The translations under genes and the position numbers were made by a program. Positions 1 through 6,367 of a stretch of 23,971 nucleotides of DNA are shown here, one piece after another (positions within the stretch are counted from its first letter, which is position 1; each line of letters starts with the position of its first letter). The DNA is from CAZRIZ01 sp964625885. GTDB taxonomy: Bacteria; Patescibacteriota; Saccharimonadia; Saccharimonadales; Saccharimonadaceae. The notes below the pieces were generated by a model. That model did not search any database. It saw only the letters and a list, made by a program, of their open reading frames with translations, and had not been told where the DNA came from. The DNA lies in the NCBI GenBank assembly GCA_964625885.1, contig CAZVBM010000011.1, forward strand, positions 1-23,971, written 5' to 3'.

Positions 1-420
1 GGCGATGACCGGCGTGGACACTTTGACAAAGTCTTTCAGGTATTCGAAGTTAAACTGCAGGAGATCCCGCAGCTTCATTTGCAGCTTCTTGTCGATAAAC
101 AGGATATAGACCATGACGATAATCAGTTCGATCGTACGGCTGGTGAGCGTTGCGAAAGCAGCGCCTCTGATGCCCAGCTCAGGCGCGCCGAAGTTACCGT
201 AGATCAGACAGTAGTTTAAACAGAAATTGACAATGATGGTGCTGATTGACATGACCGTTCCGATCATCGCTGACTCGACAGCCTGCATCGAATACATCAG
301 CACGTTACTGAAGGAGTAGATCAGATAGGTCCAGCACATGATGCGCAGGTAGCGCACACCTTCCGCCACCACGGAGGCGTCATTGGTGAAGATACCAAGA
401 TATTCACCAAAAATACCGCA
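1..420 (-). CDS. MATE-family multidrug efflux transporter, internal/C-terminal fragment (foreign-looking)
   Basis: Reading the minus strand from about position 420 to the window edge gives a MatE-type membrane protein. It starts around G-I-F-G-E-Y-L-G-I-F-T-N-D and continues through R-Y-L-R-I-M, V-N-F-C-L-N-Y and G-I-R-G-A-A-F-A-T, running off the window at P-V-I-A. MATE proteins export drugs or metabolites against Na+ or H+. The T-N-D, A-E-G-x-R-Y-L-R-I and L-G-I-R-G-A-A motifs are typical of the family's middle helices. No start codon is present and the frame meets a TGA at 454-456, so the N-terminal half is absent. The stretch is visibly richer in G+C than the rest and its closest look is to clostridial gut MATE proteins. 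Family assignment is firm; membership of the same genome is doubtful (see findings). Confidence 0.8.
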
Positions 421-848
421 CCACAGAACCAAATCCAGTAGCGCCCTGTGCCCTCAGACGCCCCAACCTCTCTAACCTCGCTGTCATGATAGAGCTCCAT
501 AAAATAATACTCGTCCATCATCACCCAATCGTCCAGCCAAGCACAAGCCCTGGGAACAATTACAAGCGTCCATAGCGCGCCGATATTCATCGGCATCAAC
601 AGAGCTCTGGCCTCCCCGTGCTGGCCCAAGAAGGAACGCACAATTGCCCATGCGCCAATTATCGGCGCTGGCAGATAGATAACCGCAAGAACCGCCACAA
701 AGAGCGGAACAGCCACTAGTACCATTACGAAGAAAGGAATGTTACTTACAAAGTCCTTGAATCGCGACCACCAGCTCGCAGATCCGAGCTTTTCTTCGCG
801 GGAACTATGCCCAGTAGGGTGACCAGATTGTCCATTATTTACAACCAT
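321..848 (-). CDS. Hypothetical membrane protein, 3' end probably replaced by the junction with the MATE segment
   Basis: The family is not recognised. The N-terminal ~140 residues look like a real protein. A polar N-terminus with a short basic stretch is followed by a long hydrophobic region (roughly residues 38-72, one or two helices), a third helix near 88-108, and an acidic D-D-W-V-M-M-D-E-Y-Y-F-M segment. The start is supported by AGGAGG about 12 nt upstream and a TTGACA-17-CATAGT promoter. From about residue 143 onward the frame is only a shadow of the MATE frame: the residues after W-F-C-G are the +1 reading of MATE codons. The 175-aa ORF is therefore probably not a genuine full-length product, and the authentic part is about 421-848. 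Layout and length resemble the 164-aa membrane protein at 15479, but no convincing alignment is visible. Confidence 0.5.
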   Translation of the reverse strand: MVVNNGQSGHPTGHSSREEKLGSASWWSRFKDFVSNIPFFVMVLVAVPLFVAVLAVIYLPAPIIGAWAIVRSFLGQHGEARALLMPMNIGALWTLVIVPRACAWLDDWVMMDEYYFMELYHDSEVREVGASEGTGRYWIWFCGAVFLVNILVSSPMTPPWWRKVCATCASCAGPI

Positions 849-904
849 TTTAAAAGAACACCTCCTTTATACTAGATCGCCTTGCGACAATCTCTTATTC
901 TAAT

Positions 905-933
905 ACTATGCCCAATTTACATCGCTTTGTCAA
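905..933 (-). promoter_or_regulatory. Sigma70-type promoter for the truncated membrane-protein gene
   Basis: On the minus strand TTGACA (928-933) is followed after 17 nt by CATAGT (905-910). The predicted start lies near 898, giving a leader of about 50 nt that carries AGGAGG at about 862-867. Confidence 0.6.
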
Positions 934-940
934 TATAAAC

Positions 941-966
941 AAAGCACCCTATCTTGGAGTGCTTTG
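941..966 (-). terminator. Rho-independent-like terminator after the ytxH-like gene
   Basis: On the minus strand CAAAGCAC pairs with GTGCTTTG around a short loop, with an extra CC/GG pair inside. It is followed by TTTATATT. It lies 20 nt past the stop of the last gene in the galU-side cluster. Confidence 0.65.
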
Positions 967-985
967 ATCACACAGGAGTTAGTGA

Positions 986-1405
986 TTATTTCTTGTCGAA
1001 CTTCTTTTTAGCCGCTTCGACGGCCTCGCTTGATTCTTTCTTGGCTTCCTCAAAAACCTCTTTGGTGTCTTCTTTAACTCTTTTCAAGAATTTTTTAGTT
1101 GACTTCTTGACCTGCTCACCTGAGGCGGCAGCTTGATCTTTAACACCCTCTAGCTTCTCGCCGGCCGATTCTGCCCATTTTTTACCGCGCTCCGACACAT
1201 CCTCAGCCGTATCTTTGGTTTTAGCCTTGACCTCTTCAAGCTTAGCCTTAGCATCAGCCTTAACCTCTTCCAATTTAGCCTTAGCGTCGGCTTGATTTTC
1301 TTTACCGCTCTTGGGCGACTTAAAGAGCGCCACAACCGCACCAACCGCCGCACCTAGTGCCGCACCCAAAACAAACGATTTACCGCTGCCTTTTTTTTCT
1401 GACAT
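986..1405 (-). CDS. YtxH-like small membrane protein with lysine/alanine/glutamate-rich tail
   Basis: The 139-aa protein begins M-S-E-K-K-G-S-G-K at 1405, preceded by AAGGAG. The longer frame that starts further upstream would overlap the previous gene and is not used. Residues ~10-27 form a Gly/Ala-rich helix (L-G-A-A-L-G-A-A-V-G-A-V-V-A-L-F) followed by K-S-P-K-S-G-K, the classic YtxH pattern. The remainder is a highly charged amphipathic helix containing two nearly identical units based on A-D-A-K-A-K-L-E-E-V-K, reminiscent of LEA or apolipoprotein-like helices. YtxH proteins are envelope/stress associated with unclear function. It follows the DUF948-like gene by one nucleotide. That pair is a common combination in Gram-positive and CPR genomes, suggesting a joint membrane role. 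Confidence 0.75.
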   Translation of the reverse strand: MSEKKGSGKSFVLGAALGAAVGAVVALFKSPKSGKENQADAKAKLEEVKADAKAKLEEVKAKTKDTAEDVSERGKKWAESAGEKLEGVKDQAAASGEQVKKSTKKFLKRVKEDTKEVFEEAKKESSEAVEAAKKKFDKK

Positions 1406-1406
1406 A

Positions 1407-1703
1407 TTACTTATCTCCTTTGTCCTTTTTGGACTTTTTAGTTTCTTTTTCTTCCTCAAAATAGCTTTGGACTTTGCGACTGATGCCACCGGCAAAAGCC
1501 TTGAAAAACGCTGGCGAAGCTACGGCCGCTAAACCCGAGACGATATTTTTAGCGGTACTGGAAACATTGTTGATGTTTTCGGTCGCTTCTTTGGCCTGCT
1601 TGGCAATCTTGATCAGATAAACCACCAAGACAATAGAGATTATCAAAAAGACAATCAGGACCACTGACAAGATTATGATTAATATAGTTACTGCGTCGTT
1701 CAA
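1407..1703 (-). CDS. DUF948-like small membrane protein
   Basis: The 98-aa protein has one strong N-terminal transmembrane helix (residues ~5-33, rich in I/L/V), then a short amphipathic region with A-K-Q-A-K-E-A-T-E-N-I-N-N-V. A hydrophobic patch follows (V-S-G-L-A-A-V-A-S-P), and the tail is lysine/glutamate-rich. Start codon is TTG (1701-1703), chosen because AGGAGG lies 5 nt upstream and no ATG fits. The architecture resembles DUF948 proteins, which often pair with YtxH as here. The stop is one base from the next ATG region, so the two are co-transcribed from the promoter inside the end of galU. Function unknown. Confidence 0.65.
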   Translation of the reverse strand: MNDAVTILIIILSVVLIVFLIISIVLVVYLIKIAKQAKEATENINNVSSTAKNIVSGLAAVASPAFFKAFAGGISRKVQSYFEEEKETKKSKKDKGDK

Positions 1704-1732
1704 GGTCGCCTCCTTATTGAGCTTATGGCTTT

Positions 1733-1761
1733 ATTGTACAAGCAATTTGATTATTTGCCAA
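1733..1761 (-). promoter_or_regulatory. Promoter for the DUF948-ytxH pair, overlapping the 3' end of galU
   Basis: On the minus strand TTGGCA (1756-1761) and TACAAT (1733-1738) are separated by 17 nt. The -10 is preceded by TG. The -35 lies within the last codons of galU, so the downstream pair can be expressed separately from the gat operon. Confidence 0.6.
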
Positions 1762-2662
1762 CTTTTTCGCGAATATAATCAACAAATGGCTGGCCCAAAC
1801 TCTCGTGCTCGATACCAAAGTCAATAATAGTCTTGAGATATTCTAACTTATCACCGGTATCATAGAATTTGCTATTTTTGATTTCGCGCGCATAAACACC
1901 GCCACCATGATCAATCATGTGCTGGATAGCTGGTTGGAGCATCAACTCACCTTCGCCATCAAACTCATCAGCCACTTGTCGCAAATAATTCAATATCTCT
2001 GGAGTAAACAAAAACTCACTAACGCTCGCCAAGTCACTCTTAGCCTTCTCTTTACCCGGCTTCTCATCAATGCTACTAACCTTCATGGTCGCATCATCTA
2101 CCCATTCGCCCGACGCAATGCCGTATTTATCATATTCGCCATCGTTCAGTACTTTCTTACAGGCTAAAACACTGCTGCCATACTTCTGGTAGGTCTCAAT
2201 TAATTGTTTAGTGTTACTTTCACTGCCGTAAAAGAAGTCATCTGCCCACTTGCAAATAAACGGTTCGTCACCAATCAAGTGCGCGGCACAAAGTAGCGGC
2301 GTAGCGTTGCCATATGGGCCCTTTTGACGCACATAGGTAAAAGTAGCTAAATCAGCCAGCGCGTTAACTTCGTCAATTAAATGCGCCTTTTTAGCGCCAC
2401 CGGCTCGTAAATTAATTAGCAGCTCTTCGCTTGGGGTGTCAAAATGATCTTCAATTGCTCGCTTGCTGCCGTTACCGACGATGATAATGTCTTTAATACC
2501 CGCTTCGACCAGCTCTTCCACCACATATTGAATAATTGGTTTATCAATAATCGGCATCATCTCCTTGGGCATCGCCTTGGTTTGTGGCAAGAAGCGCGTA
2601 CCAAACCCGGCTGCGGCGATTATCGCCTTGGTTGGTTTTTTAAACTGTTTCGATTTGCTCAT
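1751..2662 (-). CDS. galU: UTP-glucose-1-phosphate uridylyltransferase
   Basis: The 303-aa cytoplasmic nucleotidyltransferase makes UDP-glucose from UTP and glucose-1-phosphate, the donor for glycolipids, wall polymers and capsules. The N-terminal nucleotide-binding signature A-A-G-F-G-T-R-F-L-P-x-T-K-A-x-P-K-E-M-x-P-I starts near residue 17. D-K-P-I-I-Q-Y-V-V-E-E follows, and the metal/sugar loop appears as W-A-D-D-F-F. C-terminal D-T-G-D-K-L-E-Y-L-K-T is the usual GalU ending. Length matches the bacterial family (about 290-300). The ATG has AAGGAG 5 nt upstream. It lies 11 nt downstream of gatB and is probably the last gene of the gat operon. Orthologue-level assignment (GalU rather than RfbA-type) rests on the P-K-E-M and G-D-K-L-E-Y motifs. 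Confidence 0.93.
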   Translation of the reverse strand: MSKSKQFKKPTKAIIAAAGFGTRFLPQTKAMPKEMMPIIDKPIIQYVVEELVEAGIKDIIIVGNGSKRAIEDHFDTPSEELLINLRAGGAKKAHLIDEVNALADLATFTYVRQKGPYGNATPLLCAAHLIGDEPFICKWADDFFYGSESNTKQLIETYQKYGSSVLACKKVLNDGEYDKYGIASGEWVDDATMKVSSIDEKPGKEKAKSDLASVSEFLFTPEILNYLRQVADEFDGEGELMLQPAIQHMIDHGGGVYAREIKNSKFYDTGDKLEYLKTIIDFGIEHESLGQPFVDYIREKVGK

Positions 2663-2673
2663 ATAACTCCTTG

Positions 2674-4116
2674 TTATTTTAGCTTTTCTCTTAACATCTT
2701 TTGGACAATTTGCGGATTCGCCTGACCCTTGGAAATCTTCATGACCTGACCGACGATAAAGCCCGTTGCCTTGGCGTTGCCAGCTTCTATGTCTTTAAGG
2801 GCATTTTGCCCCGCTTCGCTCGCCAAAACTTCGTCAACAAACGCTTCAATCGCTGAGTTGTCGTTGTTCTGAATTAAGTTCTTGCGCTCGGCAATCGTTC
2901 GTGGCGAATCAGTCGAAGTCTGCATTTCCAAGAAAACCTCTTTGGCGGCAGTCGAGCTGAGCTCGCCATCGTCAACCATCTTAGACAGTTCGATCAATTG
3001 TTTATCATTAATCTTGTCGCTTGAAATACCAACCGCACCTTCTTCTTTTTGCTCATTGAGCAACAAGAACCAGAAAGCGATTCGTCTAGTCGTTTCAGCG
3101 TCGGTTTGCTGATAAATCTGATCAATCGCTCGCGCTAAGTTAGGCGACGACAGCAAAGCGTCAACCACAGTTTTATCAAGTTTCATTTCTTCCCAAGTTG
3201 CACGGTAATAGTCTGGCAACTTTGGCATATCAGCTAGCATCTCTTCAATCATCTCGTCAGCCAACACAATCGGCGGAATATCTGGATCGGGCATGTAGCG
3301 ATAGTCTTGCGCCTCTTCTTTAGAACGCTGCGAGAAAGTTTTTTGCTTTGACTCATCAAAACCGCGCGTTTCCTGAACCACCTCTTTACCCGCCTCTAAC
3401 AAATCAATTTGGCGATGAAATTCATATTCAGCTGCGCGCTCGACACTCTTAAACGAGTTAAGGTTCTTAATTTCAGCGCGTTTGCCTAACTTAGTAGCAC
3501 CTTTTTTAGCCACTGAAATATTAACATCAAAACGCATATTGCCGTTGTATAAATCACCGATTGTCACACCAGCAAAGGTCATCAAGCGATGCAGTTCGGT
3601 TGCAAACGCCCTGGCTTGTTTGGCGGAGTGAATATCTGGCATGGTGACAATTTCAATCAGTGGCGTACCACTACGGTTTAAATCAATCAAACTATAATCG
3701 CTCATGTGAGTTAATTTACCGGCGTCCTCTTCTAGATGAGCATGCTCGATGCGAACTTCAAAATCACCTTCTTCACATGAAACCTTAACCACACCCGGTC
3801 CGATAATCGGCTGATAAAATTGCGACGTCTGGTAACCCTTGGGTAAATCAGGATAAAAATAGTGTTTGCGATCAAATCGACTAACTTTATTTACACCTGA
3901 ACCTAGCGCCTTAGCTGCGCGCACCGCTAGCACCACCGCTTGTTTGTTAAGCACCGGCAGCATGCCAGGCAGCGCCCAATCGATTTCATTAACTGTTGTA
4001 TTCGGCGCCTTGTCGCGCGCATCGTTATCACTGCTACTAAACAGTTTAGTTTTAGTATCTAATTGCACGTGGCACTCAATACCAATCGTCATTTCGTAGT
4101 TGTCATAAACACTCAT
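2674..4116 (-). CDS. gatB: Aspartyl/glutamyl-tRNA(Asn/Gln) amidotransferase subunit B
   Basis: The 480-aa GatB is the kinase/tRNA-binding subunit of GatCAB, which phosphorylates mischarged Glu-tRNA(Gln) or Asp-tRNA(Asn) and transfers ammonia supplied by GatA. N-terminal Y-E-M-T-I-G-I-E-C-H-V-Q-L, then W-A-L-P-G-M-L-P-V-L-N, H-Y-F-Y-P-D-L-P-K-G-Y-Q and V-N-I-S-V are the standard cradle-domain motifs. R-I-E-H-A-H-L-E-E-D-A-G-K and M-P-D-P-D-I-P-P also match. The last ~150 residues form the helical YqeY-like tail, ending G-F-I-V-G-Q-V-M-K. Full length. Its ATG overlaps the stop of the upstream 148-aa gene (TAATG), implying translational coupling. Confidence 0.96.
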   Translation of the reverse strand: MSVYDNYEMTIGIECHVQLDTKTKLFSSSDNDARDKAPNTTVNEIDWALPGMLPVLNKQAVVLAVRAAKALGSGVNKVSRFDRKHYFYPDLPKGYQTSQFYQPIIGPGVVKVSCEEGDFEVRIEHAHLEEDAGKLTHMSDYSLIDLNRSGTPLIEIVTMPDIHSAKQARAFATELHRLMTFAGVTIGDLYNGNMRFDVNISVAKKGATKLGKRAEIKNLNSFKSVERAAEYEFHRQIDLLEAGKEVVQETRGFDESKQKTFSQRSKEEAQDYRYMPDPDIPPIVLADEMIEEMLADMPKLPDYYRATWEEMKLDKTVVDALLSSPNLARAIDQIYQQTDAETTRRIAFWFLLLNEQKEEGAVGISSDKINDKQLIELSKMVDDGELSSTAAKEVFLEMQTSTDSPRTIAERKNLIQNNDNSAIEAFVDEVLASEAGQNALKDIEAGNAKATGFIVGQVMKISKGQANPQIVQKMLREKLK

Positions 4117-4562
4117 TAGATTGCTCCTAAGTCTTTTAGAGCCTGGCGGAAACTAGCTAGGGCCCGCTTCACTTCTTGACCACTGGGTGTGAAGCCAGTC
4201 TCGTGCGCTAGCTTATTACGTAGCTTGTGAGCCGTCCATAGGCCATCTAGATTTGAAAATCGGCTTGGCGAATTTTTTAAGCGCTCACCCATAGTCTTGC
4301 CAGCAAAACCGAGTTCTACCATGGCTTTGTCAACCAGCTTATCGCCACTGAGCACCGCCACAGTTAGAGAGTTGGGGTCATTAGCTTGACAGTTATTAGT
4401 GATTTTCAGCCACTCCGCCTGATAAATCTCTTTATCTAACCTCTGACGTGGTGAGCGACGAGTGATGAACGCCACTAAAATTAGGCCAAGCACCAAGATG
4501 ATCACTAAACCTAGTACAATCCCGTAATTATTGAAAATCGCACTGAAATAACCAAGCGACAT
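4116..4562 (-). CDS. Membrane-anchored HEPN-like small protein inserted between gatA and gatB
   Basis: The 148-aa protein has one N-terminal membrane helix (residues ~14-34, followed by the basic stop-transfer R-R-S-P-R-Q-R), then a soluble helical domain. That domain has the pattern V-D-K-A-M-V-E-L-G-F-x-G-K-T-M-G-E-R-L-K, then L-W-x-A-H-K-L-R-N-K-L-A-H-E. The R-N-K-L-A-H stretch fits the R-x(4-6)-H motif of HEPN domains, and A-H-K-x-R-N-x-I/L-A-H-E is, from memory, common in unannotated CPR proteins. It overlaps the stop of gatA and the start of gatB by TAATG junctions on both sides, so its synthesis should be tied to the amidotransferase. Function is not established. An RNase, a scaffold or an RNA-binding role are all possible. 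Confidence 0.75.
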   Translation of the reverse strand: MSLGYFSAIFNNYGIVLGLVIILVLGLILVAFITRRSPRQRLDKEIYQAEWLKITNNCQANDPNSLTVAVLSGDKLVDKAMVELGFAGKTMGERLKNSPSRFSNLDGLWTAHKLRNKLAHETGFTPSGQEVKRALASFRQALKDLGAI

Positions 4563-5974
4563 TATTTATCCTCCAAAATCAGTTCAATTTGTTTTGAAAA
4601 AGCCATCAACTCGGCATCCCTGTCAGCACTAGCTAGCACCTGCAAGCCAACCGGCAAGCCATCCGGCGTAACGCCATTTGGCAGGCTGATTGCTGGTATA
4701 CCCGCCAGATTGGCCGGAGTAGTTAGAAGATCCTGCAAGTACATGGTCATCGGATCGTCGCTATGCGCGCCAAATTTAAAAGCCGGCGTTGGCGCCACGG
4801 CGCCGATTAGGAAATCGTATTTCGTAAAAGCTTTTTGCAGAGCCTCAATCAGCAGAGTACGGACCTTTTGCGCTTTCAAATAATAGGCATCGTAATAGCC
4901 ACTGGCTAAAACGTAATTGCCAGTCATAATCCGCCTTTTGTTTTCGGCGTTAAAACCCTGGGAGCGACTTAGGCTAAACACTTGATTTATATCTTTGGCG
5001 TCGGTAGCCGAAAAACCGTAGCGCACGCCGTCATAACGCCCTAGATTGCTCGCCACCTCTGCCGGTACAACGATGTAATAAATCGCCAAGGCGTATTTAA
5101 GTTCTGGAATATCAACCTCGGACACCTCGTAACCAGCGCTAGCTAATTTTTCAATTGCCTTCTCAGTTTGGCTAGCAACAGACTTTTCGACACCCTCGCC
5201 GATAAACTGTTTAACCACGCCAATTTTTGGCTTATTAGCTAGTTCTGTGGCTGATTTATAATCGCTCTCGTAAGTCGTCATGTCGCGCTTATCTTGACCG
5301 GCCATGACCGACAAGACTAAATCAGCGTCGGCTACATTGGTTGTAAAACAGCCAATCACATCAGCACTCGATGACATCGCTACTGCACCAAAACGACTAA
5401 CTAAACCATAGGTCGGCTTCATGCCAACTACGCCATTAAACGAAGCTGGTTGACGAATTGATCCACCCGTGTCGGTGCCAAGCGCAAACGGCACGATGCC
5501 AAGTGCGACCGCGCTAGCCGAACCACCCGAGCTACCGCCCGACACGTATTCTGGGTTAGCCGCGTTTTTACTTGGACCAAAATCTGAGTTTTCAGTTGAG
5601 CTGCCGTGAGCAAAAGCGTCCAAGTTTGATTTACCAATACAAATTGCGCCAGCCGCTTCAAGTTTTTCAACCACGGTCGCTTGGAGTGGTGATTGAAAAT
5701 TCTCCAACATATTGCTTGATGCTGTTGTTGGGCCGTCAAACGCCAAAATATTATCTTTGTTGATAAACGGCACGCCAGCTAACACACCAATTTTCTCACC
5801 GCTAGCAACTTTTTTATCTATCTCGGCCGATCGCTCCAGCGCGCGCTCTCTCGTTAAGTGAACTAAAGTATTATAATCAGTCAGCTTTTCAGCCTTAGCA
5901 ATCGCCTCTTTAACTAAATCGCTTGCCTTTAACTTACCCGCCTCAACCTGGGCGACCATCTCTTGAATCAACAT
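4562..5974 (-). CDS. gatA: Aspartyl/glutamyl-tRNA(Asn/Gln) amidotransferase subunit A
   Basis: The 470-aa amidase-signature enzyme hydrolyses glutamine to supply ammonia to GatB. L-A-G-V-P-F-I-N-K-D-N carries the catalytic lysine. G-G-S-S-G-G-S-A-S-A-V-A and G-T-D-T-G-G-S-I-R-Q-P-A-S carry the cis-serine and nucleophilic serine of the Ser-Ser-Lys triad, followed by G-M-K-P-T-Y-G-L-V-S-R-F-G. The C-terminal A-P-T-P-A-F-K-F-G and G-I-P-A-I-S-L-P-N-G are also family-typical. Full length. It begins at the gatC stop (TAATG) and ends at the start of the 148-aa gene in the same way. With gatC and gatB, it replaces or supplements direct charging by GlnRS/AsnRS. Confidence 0.96.
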   Translation of the reverse strand: MLIQEMVAQVEAGKLKASDLVKEAIAKAEKLTDYNTLVHLTRERALERSAEIDKKVASGEKIGVLAGVPFINKDNILAFDGPTTASSNMLENFQSPLQATVVEKLEAAGAICIGKSNLDAFAHGSSTENSDFGPSKNAANPEYVSGGSSGGSASAVALGIVPFALGTDTGGSIRQPASFNGVVGMKPTYGLVSRFGAVAMSSSADVIGCFTTNVADADLVLSVMAGQDKRDMTTYESDYKSATELANKPKIGVVKQFIGEGVEKSVASQTEKAIEKLASAGYEVSEVDIPELKYALAIYYIVVPAEVASNLGRYDGVRYGFSATDAKDINQVFSLSRSQGFNAENKRRIMTGNYVLASGYYDAYYLKAQKVRTLLIEALQKAFTKYDFLIGAVAPTPAFKFGAHSDDPMTMYLQDLLTTPANLAGIPAISLPNGVTPDGLPVGLQVLASADRDAELMAFSKQIELILEDK

Positions 5975-6267
5975 TACAGTACCCTCGGAACCTTTATTTG
6001 TCGGTCTTTGAAATGCTCGGTGTCTTTTAGCGCCAATAGTTTTTCTGGCGCCACACCATCTTCTATTTCATCTTCACGCCAAACATTTTTCAGTGGCAAT
6101 ACCTGATAAGTCGGCTCAACACCTTCGGTATCGACCTCATTTAATTGCTCAACATATCCTAAAACATCTTCTAAATTTTTTGCCATCGCAGACGCCTCGT
6201 CCTCAGACAAATCGAGGCTCGAAAGTTCAGCTAGCCGAGCTAGCTCACTCGCAGAAATTTTTACCAT
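5974..6267 (-). CDS. gatC: Aspartyl/glutamyl-tRNA(Asn/Gln) amidotransferase subunit C
   Basis: The 97-aa GatC wraps around GatA and stabilises the GatA-GatB complex. The helical N-terminus L-A-R-L-A-E-L-S-S-L-D-L-S-E-D-E, the L-G-Y-V-E-Q-L-N-E-V-D-T-E-G-V-E-P-T-Y segment and the L-P-L-K-N-V-W-R-E-D-E motif are those of the family, and the length is normal. It is the first gene of the gatC-gatA-x-gatB-galU operon. There is no Shine-Dalgarno: an extended -10 (TGGTAAAAT) ends 6 nt before the ATG, so the transcript should begin at or next to the start codon. Confidence 0.93.
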   Translation of the reverse strand: MVKISASELARLAELSSLDLSEDEASAMAKNLEDVLGYVEQLNEVDTEGVEPTYQVLPLKNVWREDEIEDGVAPEKLLALKDTEHFKDRQIKVPRVL

Positions 6268-6273
6268 AGAGTT

Positions 6274-6282
6274 ATTTTACCA
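6274..6282 (-). promoter_or_regulatory. Extended -10 promoter for a leaderless gatC transcript
   Basis: On the minus strand TGGTAAAAT (-10 hexamer at 6274-6279) lies 6 nt upstream of the gatC ATG. No good -35 is visible; the upstream bases belong to the pheT terminator. Confidence 0.55.
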
Positions 6283-6293
6283 TATTTTGCAGC

Positions 6294-6321
6294 AAAAAAC
6301 CGCCCTTTCGAGCGGTTTTTT
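6294..6321 (-). terminator. Rho-independent terminator after pheT
   Basis: AAAAAACCGC and GCGGTTTTTT form a 10-bp stem around an 8-nt loop. The flanking A and T tracts make it work in either direction; here it closes the pheS-pheT transcript and insulates gatC. Confidence 0.85.
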
Positions 6322-6367
6322 AAGTCTATCTTTTCATTTTAACACACTTATGCTAAAAGGTCAAGTT

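Noticed and set aside
321..848. A 175-aa intact protein spanning the junction
   Set aside because: Its last ~30 residues are the out-of-frame reading of clear MATE coding sequence, so the full ORF is almost certainly artificial. Only the N-terminal part is treated as real.
1225..1290. Direct DNA repeat of about 36 bp
   Set aside because: It is explained by the repeated A-D-A-K-A-K-L-E-E-V-K units of the YtxH-like protein and is not a mobile or CRISPR repeat.
1406..1495. Upstream extension of the ytxH-like gene to 1495
   Set aside because: It overlaps the DUF948-like gene out of frame, and a good Shine-Dalgarno marks ATG 1405.
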